A stretch of DNA of 64,000 nt from Grifola frondosa. Taxonomy: Eukaryota; Basidiomycota; Agaricomycetes; Polyporales; Grifolaceae. Location: positions 358,449 through 422,448 of the forward strand of contig LUGG01000038.1 in assembly GCA_001683735.1 (NCBI GenBank), in the 5' to 3' direction. Made by a program: the position numbers and the translations under genes. Below are positions 45,701 to 57,300 of this stretch, one piece after another; position 1 is the first letter of the stretch, and the number at the start of each line of letters is the position of its first letter. Under the pieces are notes generated by a model. It was given only the letters and a program-made list of their open reading frames with translations, was not told where the DNA came from and did no database searches.

Positions 45701-47271
45701 AACAATGGGAGGTATGTGTGCCACTTGACATTCGTCGTGAAGTGATGACATCGGTTCTTTGCGGTGAATAGATGATTTTCCCTTGTTCGTTGCACCAGCC
45801 TGATCTTGTGCCGATCACACGGTTCGAAATGAATAAATTGGATGCCGAAATCATCGATATGCACTTGTGTGGGAAGGATTTCAGGTACGAATAGGACTGT
45901 CTTCGAGTAGTGCTGTTCACCGATCGATTCTCAAAGCTCCCCTAATATCCTTCCTGATAATGCACCAAAGACCATTCGATGTGCAGACATTAACAATGAC
46001 TCATTCCGATATCTGTGGGCACAACATCAACCCGTCGTCATCACAGAGTTGCATAGATACGAGCTTCAAGGGGATTGGGGACCCGAATATTTCACATCGA
46101 GATATGGCAGCGAACGAGTCCAGCTGCACGACTGCGAGACCGGAATCGCTTATCCTTCTACAGTCGAGACTTTTTTTCGCCAGTTTGGAAACGGCCAGAG
46201 GACATCCGGAAACATATTAAAATTAAAGGTGATTTTTGCGATATACATGTATATATTACTGAATGCATCACGTCGTAGGACTGGCCCCCCCGCGATCGTT
46301 TTGAAGAGATCTTTCCGGAGTTATATCGTGCCTTTTTTCGCGCATTACCTGTGCAGGACTATACGTCTCCGGATGGAGTTAGGAATCTGGTGTCTCATTT
46401 TCCTCTGAACGGTATTAAACCTGACCTAGGTTTGCTGATTTTCATTATTATAATTATCCGAGACTGATATCATTCGGAAGGCCCGAAAATGTACAACGCC
46501 TTTGCATCTGTGCAAGATCAGCGTCACAGCGGCTCTACTAGGTTGCATCTGGATGTTACCGACGCCGTCAACCTCATGCTGTACGCCTCCAACGCTGTTG
46601 ATGGCGCCACCGGTGGAGCCTTATGGCACATCTGGCCGGCTGATCAAGCAGAGAGACTGCGTCAATTCCTGCTGGGATTCATCGACAATGTTGGCGACGA
46701 CAGCGATCCTATCCATTCACAGCAAGTATACCTCACATCGGACATGCTTGATGCATATGCCAAGAAGTATGGAGTTTGTCCATTCGCCCTTGTTCAGCGG
46801 CCGGGAGACGCTGTGTTCATTCCTGCGGGATGCCCACACCAAGTAAGCTATGTTATGAATGAAATACGCGGCGTGTGGGTTATTGACTGAATCACGCAGG
46901 TTAGCAATATCACAGATTGCATCAAGATTGCATATGATTTCCTGTCCGTCGAGAACCTTGCGTTCACTATACGAAATGCGCGGGAACTGCGACAATATCG
47001 ATTGCAATCCCGGAGTGGTGACGACGTTTTGCAGGTGCATACGTTGCTCTACTATGCATGGGAATCCCTCCGTCTCTGGCGAGTGAAGATACCGAGGCCA
47101 ATCTCCATTTCTACTCAAACAGGACCATCAAAGCCGAGACGTCACGAGAAACGGTTGAAAACAAGGGTGAAGCAAAAGCCAATCCGAGCCGGCTCGGAAT
47201 GTATCTGTCCGATCGATCCTCAGTGTCATGGTCGAGGTTTCAATCGTCTAGGCCTCTTATGTCATCTGTGA
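42786..47271 (+). CDS. JmjC-domain histone demethylase-like gene (KDM3-type), exon 1 interrupted
   Basis: This is an Fe(II)/2-oxoglutarate dioxygenase of the JmjC class, related to KDM3 (H3K9) demethylases. Exon 1 starts at 42786 ([10 protein letters not shown]), is cut after AAT at 42986 by a transposon, and resumes in the same frame at 44967 ([10 protein letters not shown]). Zinc-binding parts follow: [17 protein letters not shown] and [15 protein letters not shown]. The catalytic domain includes [41 protein letters not shown] with the iron-binding His and Asp, [19 protein letters not shown] with the second His, and [21 protein letters not shown] basic tail ([16 protein letters not shown]) may direct it to the nucleus. 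Many short introns are present. The inserted element contains stops, so the gene is probably disabled unless transcribed from an internal start. Confidence 0.8.
42987..44966. mobile_element. Nested 1,980-bp CACTG/CAGTG element with AAT target duplication
   Basis: The left end is CACTGCGGAACCCTCAGAAT and the right end, read in reverse complement, is CACTGGCAGCGGAACCCCCA. Both continue into GAATCTAAAGCGCC, giving terminal inverted repeats of about 30-34 bp. The 3 bp on both sides are AAT (42984-42986 and 44967-44969), and the uninterrupted sequence in the right arm has AAT once. Three-base duplication with CACTR ends fits the CACTA (EnSpm) superfamily. Inside, only short frames without transposase motifs are seen, so it is probably non-autonomous. 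Confidence 0.9.
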
Positions 47272-48135
47272 GCCAATTTATATTCATGGAATGCTGGTAC
47301 GCTCATCATGTACTTGAAATAGTCAGCAGCATCCAGGTGGCCTTCGAATCAGGGACGCTGATGTGCGAATGCTGGAGTCCATTGTCGAGCTCGGACGATT
47401 CAGAGCCGCATTATTGACTATTACTCGCGAGAACTGAGATGTTGTCCTTCTGGTTTTCGGTGTATCGTGGTCCTTCCATGCACGTCTTAGCCAATCACCG
47501 TCTACTTGAGCGAAGCGCCTCGAGCATTCAAAAATTCCGATTACAACATCAGACCGTCCCAAGTCATCATGACAACTACATTATATAGAAACCATAAATT
47601 CCGATTCCCAAAAGAATCGGATTATCATCCGGCGAAAACATTGGCAGCGCGTCACTGCGCTTCCCTTGTTTTATTTGGCATGCGCACTAGTCAAATCCCC
47701 TAATGCAAAGCACGTCAGTCGCACGCACAAATCATGCAGCGGTACTTCCAGTACAGTCATTGCAGTGCCACTCCGAGACATGATCATACGACTTACGACG
47801 AAACCTGCATACACAAATGGGCACTTTGCTCGTGGGGTTGTGCAGACCACACACACATAGGGGTGTCTTGCGCCCTTGCCCGTCGGAAAGGAGATGCGTG
47901 CTCACGTGTAGAAAGTCAGGAGAGCAACGTACATGGCATCGTATTTCCACACCACGCCAAATTTCAAAAACTACATACATACTGTTTATATGGAAATCAT
48001 TGAGGACTTGACAAAAGCGAACACCTTCATACATACTGTTTCCACCTGAGCACACGGTTTACGACGTCACGCGGCGTCTGTGGTCTCATTAAGCGTGAAT
48101 ATCAACATCGAACAATCAGCAACTCACTTTTTCCT
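47272..48135. other. No gene supported
   Basis: Short frames on both strands overlap without domains or splice chains. Confidence 0.4.
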
Positions 48136-48139
48136 AGAA

Positions 48140-49998
48140 GACGAGAGCACTGTGGTGGACTTCCTTCGCTTCGTGGCGTAAGAAGAGCGTTTTCCTTTAC
48201 GCCTAGGTATCCCCAATCAGAAAACATGCCTCGCGCACATCAACCATGCTTACATGTCATCGGGCACGATCTTCCGCAAACGCACCATATCTTGAACAAC
48301 GAAAGAAACGTCCGCGACGGACTTCGCCCAGTTGGAATTCGTATCGATAGCATCGTGCGGAGCCCACCAAAAAAGAGACAATACCGCCATACGAATCCCG
48401 CTGTTGCTGCCCTTGTCGACGGGTGCCCAGTCAGCAATATCAGTGCCCGGCTCCAAACTCAACTCCGGTGATGCCATTTGCCTCCATTCCGGGTTAATCC
48501 GCCACCACCACTGTCTCCACCCGCGCCCGAACTCTGCTACATTGAGACGTTTCGGACCGCCCGTCGGCTTCCGTCTGCGCTGCATCCAGTCGGAGATCTC
48601 TACCGGCCGTGTCTTCGCGCTCAAGTTCTCCCGCTGGCAACGCCCGTTAGTATTCCAATCTCACACACATAATTGTACCCATCACCTTGCAGTCCGCTCG
48701 CAGTGCTTCATATTCCGTCAGCGACTCCCACAATTTCACGCAATCCGCTTTCACGGTTGCAGATACGTTATCGCGTGCATGCAACGGCGCCTCGCGAACA
48801 GCATCCAGCTCCGCATCGCGGTTGGGATGTCCTTCAACACTCTCGATATATGAAATAAATAGTACATAAGCAGGAGAACACATACTGTTCAGGAGGTTAC
48901 TTACCTCCAATTCGTCCACGTCGGTCTCTGTAGCTGCGTCGGATTCGCATGTCTCTGACGACCCATCATCTACGGCCTCCGCAACGGGATCAGGGATGTC
49001 GGCTTGAACATCAACAACCTCTGCAACATAACCATCCACCACACCGGTATCGACTACCTCACCCACAGCGTCCACCACATTAGCGACACCGCCCACCCCT
49101 GCGTTATCGGCCACACCAGCGACACCGCCCAGCCCTGCGGTATCGGCCACACCAGCAGCCTCACCCACACCAGCACCGTCGGTCACACCAGCACCGTCAG
49201 CCACCACCATAGCATCAACGCGGGCACGGTGCTCGGATCGGCGGCGAGCACGACGAACACGAACCCCGCCCGATTTGCGAGGCGCATTTGCTACGGGAAT
49301 AACATTGGCCTCATGAGAAGCATCTGCAACCCGAAGAGCATCCCCAACATCAGGAGAATCGATCCGCCCAGGATCACCGACACCAGGTGCACCTGCAAAC
49401 ACGTTCGAATGGATGGGACTCAATCACTAACACACCCAACATCTCTAAAGGTAACTTACCGGCGGTAATATCGTTCGCCCACGCCAACCCCAACGCAAAC
49501 GCTGCACGCGCAGAACGGATGGTATCCTCCTTGCCATGATCCACCGCATATTCCAGGCGACTGATAGTAAACTTGAGAACATTGATCAGGTGCGCCGCCT
49601 GCAGTGGGAGGAGATCCAGCATGATGGGAGTGCACAACAAGCCCGCCGAATTATCAACATACACAACTACATACCGGATCCCACCACGGTTCAATTCCCA
49701 ACTCAATTCCCCAACAATGGTCTTCCCAGCGGTCCGTTGATGGCTTCCAAGCGGCCCGTTCGTAGCTCATACGCAGCCCCCGACGCAAGAGAAAACCAAG
49801 CAGAGCAGTGCGAAGAATATGATCAAACATCAAACTATTAAAGCCAGTCACAGTATTAAAGCCACTTACACGCGCAACAAGTGCAAACGACCCGCCCAAG
49901 GGGAGGCACGTGACCGAGCGAGCTTTTCCTGTTGTGGACTTTGTTGCTCTGTTCGGCTTATACGAATACGACATTGACTTGATTCCGCTCGTCCACAT
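48140..49998 (-). CDS. Basidiomycete-specific multi-exon protein, unknown function
   Basis: The start is at 49998 or 49974 (MSYSYKPNRATK). In order, the pieces are FDHILRTALLGFLLRRGLRM and KPSTDRWEDHCWGIELGIE. A helical segment follows (LQAAHLINVLKFTISRLEYA, SARAAFALGLAWANDI). Next come a low-complexity DGAGV/VADTAG repeat region with a basic patch (RVRRARRRSEHRARV) and an acidic exon. The Trp-rich domain (EFGRGWRQWWWRINPEWRQ, ADWAPVDKGSNSG, LSLFWWAPHD, FVVQDMVRLRK) and a Lys/Arg tail close the gene. The Trp-rich domain resembles one in abundant agaricomycete proteins that often lie near transposons. No enzymatic motif is visible; it may be an accessory gene of the element. Confidence 0.5.
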
Positions 49999-49999
49999 T

Positions 50000-51030
50000 G
50001 AACAGCCGTCGCAGACTTACCAGCTAGCAATGACTCGGACGCGCGAGCCTTGGGTAGAGTAGAATATTGCCCACAAGAAATTTAATTGGAAAGTCAGTGC
50101 TGGTCAACACGTGTGTCAGTACGTATGGCACAGACTGAGTACTGAGTACTGACCATGAGGCCTCAGGGAGTGTTGGAAATGTGCATTATCACAGCCTGTG
50201 GCATATTGTTTTACTCGGTGAGCTTATTTTCTAACACAGTCCTACAGATTGTATATTGAACGCATCCATTATGGTCGTTCGTGTCAGCTTGAGTGCATCG
50301 AGTGATATTTATGTTCAGCACTTCGTCGTCTTCGTCAATCCTTTCTGTGATTTGCATCTGTGACACTTGGTATGTTCTTTGTCTGAATTGCGGTTCGTCG
50401 TGTGCTCCGGCGGATGTTGTGCGAACATAACCGTTGACGAACAAACTCATAGAATTTATAGAACCAATGGATTTTGTCGGTGCGTGCTCCGCGCCGCGAG
50501 GCGATCTGGACGATGTATCCCGCTCCCGCCATGCATGCGCTGCGCTGCACGCCGCAACACCAAACTACCAGATGAGCCCCTCGAATTCGAACTCATGATG
50601 CCACGCTAGATTCTGCAGATGCGGGGTCGAGGTGGCCCCCGTGCACTTCGTGTCTGGCGCCTGCCAGCAGCGGAGAGTAGGGATACCGTGCGCGTCTTTG
50701 CGGGAGCATTAGCCCCACGACAGCAAGGTTATTTCGTTCTCAACACCGTGTATGTGCCCGCCTGCGAGCATGCACTCCCATACCCCCCGACCGAGGCAAG
50801 TCTACTAGCGGCCGCCCTCCCTCGCACGCAGCACAGCACCACTCCTCGCCCGCGACCCGCATCCCGCATCAACCACCACGTCTCCGCGCCCTGTGGAGGG
50901 CCGTGCGGTCGCTCGAGGAGCATGCCGCGCGGTGTGTACTGCGCTCGTCTGGTGCCCCGCTGTGTGTCTGGTTTTAGCTAACCGTGTATCCCTCCAGCTC
51001 CGCAAGAGTATCGAAGGTCGCTCGAAAACT
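50000..51030. other. No gene supported
   Basis: GC-rich open frames around 50620-51000 lack a family and are contradicted by open frames on the other strand. Confidence 0.35.
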
Positions 51031-51039
51031 TCGGCTCAC

Positions 51040-51590
51040 TGACTTCACCACATGATGCCACAAAAGTACAAGCTAGGAGGCCCTGGTGAAAAGTTGGACG
51101 TTGGTTTCACGATCCATGATGCAATCCTCGTAGGTATTATCTGTAATATTCTTGTATGATCTGAACTGACGAATTGGTTCTTCAGCGACGGTTCGCCTGG
51201 ACCATCTGACTCTGCTAGGTGTTGACGAGGATGAGGATAGCGAGTCAGAAGAGAGTAGTCGCTCATCCAGTGGCGTGAAGAAACACAAGCGCAAGAATAC
51301 GGTCGCCGATTGCTTCCGGACAACAAAGGGTGGGCGAGAGGCACGGCGCGACCGCCGCACAGGTTGCACTCTCATAGCTGCTCTCCCAGTGCAACAACAT
51401 CGTCCCCATCCCAGGAACCACCAAGATTGCCGTATGCCTCCCTCTCAGCAACATCCTTTCGCAAGCGCGGATCGCTGACCGTATTTTTGTGCAGACCCTG
51501 AAGGAGAACATTGGAGCGCTGAATGTGAAGTTGACACTGGAGGCCGTGCAGGAAGTCCGCGCGATCATGAATGCGGCGCAAGTGTCGTGC
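51040..51590 (+). pseudogene. 3' fragment of an aldo-keto reductase gene
   Basis: The exon with QCNNIVPIPGTTKIA, a GTATGC intron (about 51431-51494) and the exon TLKENIGALNVKLT + EAVQEVRAIMNAAQ correspond to the C-terminal cofactor-binding loop and last helix of NADPH-dependent aldo-keto reductases. The catalytic Asp/Tyr/Lys/His part is absent. Upstream (51040-51350) an unrelated acidic/basic piece (LDHLTLLGVDEDEDSESEES, VKKHKRKNT) is of unknown origin. The reductase sequence stops abruptly at about 51590, where opposite-strand GH3 sequence begins. Confidence 0.6.
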
Positions 51591-51866
51591 GGTCATACCC
51601 CTCCGTCTCCCAGTCCGCGTTCAGGCCCACGACCGCGACGACCGCATCCGCCTCGCGCGCGAATGCCTCGGCGCTCTCCATCAGCGCGTCCGCGTTGTGC
51701 ACCTCCGCACGGCCGAGGCGCACGGCCGGGCTCGAGTCCATGACCCCCTCGTTTGGGTCGTCCGGTGCGCGCACGCGCACGTTGCAGTACTCGACGTAGA
51801 TGCGGTGAGCGACTCCTGATCATGGCCAAACTTGTAAGGTGTGTCGCCCATTTTCTCTACGAGCAC
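51590..51866 (-). pseudogene. Fragment of a GH3 beta-glucosidase gene
   Basis: The minus strand reads GDTPYKFGHDQES and then, in another frame, VRAPDDPNEGVMDSSPAVRL and ADAVVAVVGLNADWETEGYD. The last piece is the signature of the C-terminal alpha/beta domain of family 3 glucosidases, which hydrolyse beta-glucosides such as cellobiose. The N-terminal barrel with the nucleophile Asp is missing. It directly abuts the aldo-keto reductase piece in opposite orientation. Confidence 0.65.
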
Positions 51867-51869
51867 GCG

Positions 51870-52450
51870 GATCTCACATATGTCATTCGATTATGTGTCA
51901 TCTGGAGAGATAGACGAGGTCCGCATGGCTTCTTCGCTCGCCGCAGGGATGATATTGCAGTATGCGACCTTATATGACAGTACATTTTTCATTAATTGTT
52001 ACTACAACTCAGTACTGACTTAACCATCTGCCGTGGCTAAGCTGTAGTTGTGGTTGAGCCGAGCCGAAATCCCTTGAAGCCGCGGGCGCAACACTATTTT
52101 TCACAAGCGCACGATTACATTAATAGAATAAATTGGACTTCACAAGTGATGTAGCTTATCGCAGAAATGCCGAGGACCTGCCGAGTTTTTTAGGGGTCAA
52201 TTAATCTGTTGATACATGTGTTCACTTCCAGCCCTTAAGGCCTTATAAGTCAGTCGTATCACTGGTGAGATTCCTTTTCTGTTTGTGACCGTGGAGATGA
52301 TGATCATTCGTGTTCATTCTCCGCTTGGACGGATCTCACTTAAGGTGACGGGTTCGTGCCGTTGCAAAACCCACCGTTGCTCTCCTCCCCCCTTGTAAAC
52401 CCTCCGTTGAGTATCCGTATCTTTATTTCGAAATTCCTCTCATTGATTTT
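51870..52450. other. No gene supported
   Basis: AT-richer spacer; it includes the probable promoter of the gene at 52454. Confidence 0.4.
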
Positions 52451-52453
52451 CCG

Positions 52454-53063
52454 ATGGCTTCAGTAGCTGACACGATGCCTACTTCCGGTGATACTACGCA
52501 CCCTGGGCCAGCGGCGCCGCTCTCATCTGTGCCACCCTCAACGGTGTCCTCTGTCTCCGGATCTAGCCGCTCACTATTAAATGCCTCCCGAACATTCGCA
52601 TTCACTCCGTTACCAGCTTCCGCCCTTCTTTCTGAGGGCACATTAGATGGGGTTGACGAAGAAGCTGACAAGCTCATTGTTACTAGCGCATGTATCTTCA
52701 CTTAGCATCATTGCAATTTGCATTACGTTTACCAATGTCAATTAGGGCATAGACCGCTGCGTCGATAAATCCATATTGCCGGATGTTCGAGATGCCATGG
52801 TTGATCTATTGGCCTTGCAGAAGGAGGAGAAGCTGTTGTGCAAGAGACTTAGTGACTGCCGACAGCGGCGTGTATTCGTGGGTTCGCGGCTGTTCAGGCG
52901 CGTGTTGAAGGAGGCGGCTGGCAATAAACAGGATGTCCAGCAAGGGATGAAATTCTTGACTTTAGATCAAGGCCTTCTTCCTCCGATCGAGAACACACGA
53001 GTCACTGCTTTGTACACGCGAGGCGACCCCGGTCGTCGTTACACAGTCGGAAGTCTGGTCTGA
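52454..53063 (+). CDS. Small basidiomycete protein with helical C-terminus, unknown function
   Basis: Exon 1 starts MASVADTMPTSGDTTHPG and is Ser/Thr/Pro-rich. After a short intron ending CAATTAG (52745), exon 2 encodes an amphipathic helical part (ILPDVRDAMVDLLALQKEEK, RVFVGSRLFRRVLKEAAGN) and ends GRRYTVGSLV at 53063. The exact donor is unclear because the best GTATCT site leaves the wrong phase. No family was recognised. It lies between the gene fragments and the RING gene inside the inverted arms. Confidence 0.5.
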
Positions 53064-53288
53064 TATATGTTGGTGAGTACGAACCACCGATGCAAGCGCG
53101 GTCACCCATTCATGATCAAGAACCAGGAAGTAGCTTCATATCTGAATTGTACAACAGTCCTCCAGGCTTCTTCTGTCTTCCGCGTTCTTGTCTTTGCTGT
53201 TCTTCTATGATGTATCTGTCCCTATCAATATCCTTAACTCTTGTATTTCGCCGTACCATCATAATATCGGGGAGACCGATTCTACAGT

Positions 53289-54060
53289 CTAGGCTACAAA
53301 GAAGCACCTCCATTCTTGCCGAACATCGCCCATCGGTTGAGAGATCTCAGCATAGCCGTCAAATGCTAAGCCTATGGCGTCAACAAGGTCGTTCATGCAT
53401 CTGTCTGAGCATGGAGGGCGGGTTACTTCTGCCCTACACAGAGGACAACGGTATGTCGGACGGAACTGACACTGGTTGTTTAGCAGTTGCAGCACAGCAG
53501 GCGTCATCTTGAAGTTCTCGTGGCAGAAATGCTGTGGTATGATGGGGCAAGCGTTCAACTGCTCGCGCATAGATGCCTCGAACCAACCAATCAGACAGCC
53601 CCTACAAAAGGAATGATCGCATTCCGCCAGTCTGTACCCATGGCATTAGTCATCGATATCATCATTGAAGTGGTATAAATCTTACACGAAACGCCTCGTA
53701 ACTGGCTGCTTGCAAACACCACAAATCAACACCTCATCCCTGGCTATGCAAAACTAGTTGGTGTGAGTTCAATGATTATCACCGAAGGCTGACGCTTACT
53801 TCTTTGAATCGATCTTTCAGCTTCGCGAGCTCCCGGCAGTCTGACTTTGGAGCCGTTGGAGGTGCTTGATTTCAGCTGCTTGCTAATTAATCTACCAGTT
53901 AGTCATTCTTCAGTTATTTGGGGCGATTGTCACTTACCTCTTCTAACTCGACAGTGAGGACCACTTGAAATTCATGAGCATAAGTGGAGATGAGGCGCCT
54001 AGCGGGTCGAACAGCGCAATATCTGGAGCGACCATCTGTCAGCGGTCTATCAGCTGGCAT
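53289..54060 (-). CDS. RING-finger protein, probable E3 ubiquitin ligase
   Basis: The start at 54060 (MPADRPLTDGRSRYC) is followed by a coiled coil (FQVVLTVELEE, QAAEIKHLQRLQS, CRELAKLKDRFKE). The RING zinc ligands are split over exons: ICGVCKQPVTRRF, RLAECDHSFCRGCLIGWFEA and, about 50 residues later, YRCPLCRAEVTRPP. This gives C-x2-C, C-x-H-x2-C-x2-C and C-x2-C, an ordinary C3HC4 set with a long loop. Such proteins transfer ubiquitin from an E2. One base of frame is lost in the coiled-coil exon near 53855. It is divergent from the transposase gene at 54389, and similar RING genes are common in agaricomycete repeat-rich DNA. Confidence 0.65.
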
Positions 54061-54388
54061 CGGGGAGGTAACGCTGTCAGACCATTGCATGCCTTCCGTT
54101 CACTATACTTAAGCTGATTTTTTGAACAGTGACACAGCGTTAGCACCGCGGAACTATCCCTGTCACAGGGTTCGACATACAGTCACGATAATTATGGTGT
54201 GACGACAGTGCTGGGAACGCAGCGCTATGTATGCGTGACTGCCGACGCGCTTGGCTCATTCGAGCCTCCAAGAACGTACCATTCATTCGGATACAAGCGT
54301 CACAGCCGTTCCAGGTCAGCCTCCTCAGTATTTGGTGATGCCGACACTTATCCTCTGCATGCGCCCTTGACCCACCCCACCGCCCAAA

Positions 54389-57300
54389 ATGCTTGAGTCA
54401 TCCTCGGTGTTGTCATGCGACAACTGCGGGCAAAAGTTTATCGCTCCCCAATAATTTCACGACCCATCAGAAGAGATGCACGAGAGGCAAGAAACGTCTG
54501 GCGTCCGCACTGTCTAAGGCGCGCGAAGCTATCGCGGGGAGAAAGCGCCGACTTGTGGTAGGCCGTGATGAGGCACCACAGGACCTCGACGCTGTCTCTC
54601 TGAACGATGTGAGTAAATACAATACTCAATGCGATCATGCTAACAAACAATATGAGCAGCAACGTGCTCTCCCAGTCAGCGATGCCGTAGCACCGGCTTT
54701 GGATGAGGCTCTTCCATCGGCATCAAAAAACCTCGCCGCAACCGCCGATTGCCAAAACGCTATCGCGACATACTCCCTGAGCCTGCGTCTGCTCTCCCTC
54801 CCCAGATTTCCCAAAGGATCCCGCCTGTTGAGCAGCCATCACAGGATGTGGATAGTGCTGGCCCAGGAGGGTTCTCTGCCGCCGCACCCAATCAGTCGGA
54901 AATCGTATTCTGACGTTTCTGCGCAGTCCTCTCAATGCTTTCGGGCTCAGTCGTACATACTACGCTACGAGCTTTCCTGACCACGACCCCGAGGACAGTT
55001 TCTCATTGCATGATCTCTCATCTTCATGTTTCGAGCCATCTTCTATGCATTCCGACTCAACCCCCCCTCCGCCTCCTCAAATGTCTTCCATCCATATCGA
55101 ACAGAAGCTCCTTCCTTCTGGGCGAATGGTACTGGAATGGCAGCGTACAAAAATCGCAAGACGATTTCAAGCACCTGTTAGGCATCGTCGGAGACCCGGT
55201 CTTTCATCCCTCCCATATACAGCATTCGTCCTGGGATCAAATCAATCGAATATTGGGACAACATGAATGCAATGATGGACAGTGGTTCGACGAAGATGAT
55301 GGATGGGTGAAGGACTCTGTGACAATCTCCGTACCCTTTCACAGCAAGACGCCATCGCCTGGTCCTATTAACTTCTCTGTGGACGAGTTCTACCATCGTT
55401 CCATCGTCGCGGTTGTTAAAGAAAAGATTCTCAACTACCAACAAGATAATTTTTTCCATTATGAACGTTCGAAGTGCATTGGCATCGTGAGGACCACCCA
55501 GAACCGGTGCGCGTTTACGGCGAGCTATACAGCTCCTCGGCCTTCCTGGACGCCCATCGTGCGTTACAAGACTCCCCTGGAGAGCCCGGATGCACACTGC
55601 CACGCGTAGTGGTTGGCTTAATGTTCGCATCCGACGCAACCCATCTGACATCTTTCGAAACGCCAAACTATGGCCTTTGTATTGTTCGTTTGGTAATGAC
55701 TCGAAGTATCGACGTTGTAAACCCTCATGCAATCTTTGCTCTCACATTGCATATTTCAAGACGGTGAGCCACATAATATTCATTCTTCTCATTCAGACTG
55801 ACTTTGCAACGTGCCTGCAGCTTCCGGAAGACTTCAAAGATTTCGTCGCATCTCACAGTGCCGGGAAAGGACCTACGGACGCGTTCATGGCTCACTGTCA
55901 CCGTGAGCTACTCCATGAACAATGGAGGATCTTGCTTGACGATGAGTTTTTGGATGCTTATGAGCACGGTATAGTTGTGACGTGTTGTGACGGAATTAAA
56001 CGGCGGTTCTACCCGCGCATTTTCACGTATTCAGCTGACTATCCTGAAAGGCAAGTTCATCATATTGAACATCCCCTCGACGGTCCGAACAATACTCTTT
56101 ATTTACAGAATTCTAATAGCCAGCATCCGAAATCTAGGCCGTTGCCCTTGTCCTCGATGCCTCATCCAATTATCCGAAGCACCCAACATGGGGACAACAA
56201 GTGACATGTCAGCACGTGTACGGTTAATCAGGGTCGACGATAATGTTCGTCGTTGGAAGGTGTCGAACGACGACGACGACTCATTTATGACAAAAATTAC
56301 TCGGTAAACAGTACAGTAATCGACAACCTATTGAAGGAGGAATCTCTTGTACCAGTCTCGGTACGTTCATGATTGTCTTTGGTTTATGCTTAGATTGATA
56401 TTCATTTTGTTAGAATGCATTTTCTGATCGTCTGGGGCCTTTGGGATTCGATTTCCATCCGATGTTAGTCAATGATATCATGCATGAAGTCGAGCTTGGA
56501 GTATGGAAGTCTGTTTTTATTCATCTGCTACGAATCCTTGACTGCATCAGCAAAGATGCAGTACGAGAACTGGACCGTCGGTAAGCCGAGATTCCTGCAT
56601 TGTGGTATTACATATTAACCCCTCTTAAGTTTCCGAGTAACTCCCACCTTCGGTCGAGACACCATCAGACGTTTTTCTAGCAACTGTTCTGAACTCAAAC
56701 AACTTGCTGCCCATGACTACGAAGATATCCTCCAGGTAATGGTAATTCTCGATTGCTGTGACCTGTTCTCACTTATAGATGCAGTGCTCTATCCCTGCTT
56801 TCGAAGGTCTACTACCGGAGCCCCATAATAAAGTCTTGATGGACCTCCTCTTTGTCTTTGCGCAATGGCACGGCTTGGCAAAACTTAGGATGCACACGGA
56901 CGAAACTCTCGAGCTGATGGATGGCGTCACAGCTGACGTTGGTCGGATAACGCGAACATTCCTCACTACCACATGCGTGCAGTACGAGACCCGTGAGTCG
57001 GTGCGGGAAGCTGCCTCACGCCGACGTCGTCAGGCCAGACAGCAAAGTCAAGAAAAGGCTTCGTCGAACCCTTCTCATGCCGCAGCGGATAGTGCTCGAC
57101 GCCCAAAGACACTGAACCTTGAAACATTCAAGTATCATGCCCTTGGCGACTACACCATGACTATCAGAAGATATGGAACAACTGATTCATATTCTACGCA
57201 GCCTGTGAGTGTCAAAATGTACCACGTACTATATTATTAAACATTCTTCGTACTTAGGGAGAGCTAGAACACCGGACGTCGAAAGGACGATATCGCCGGA

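Noticed and set aside
50619..50981. A 120-codon plus-strand gene
   Set aside because: Both strands are open in GC-rich sequence and no domain or splice context supports either.
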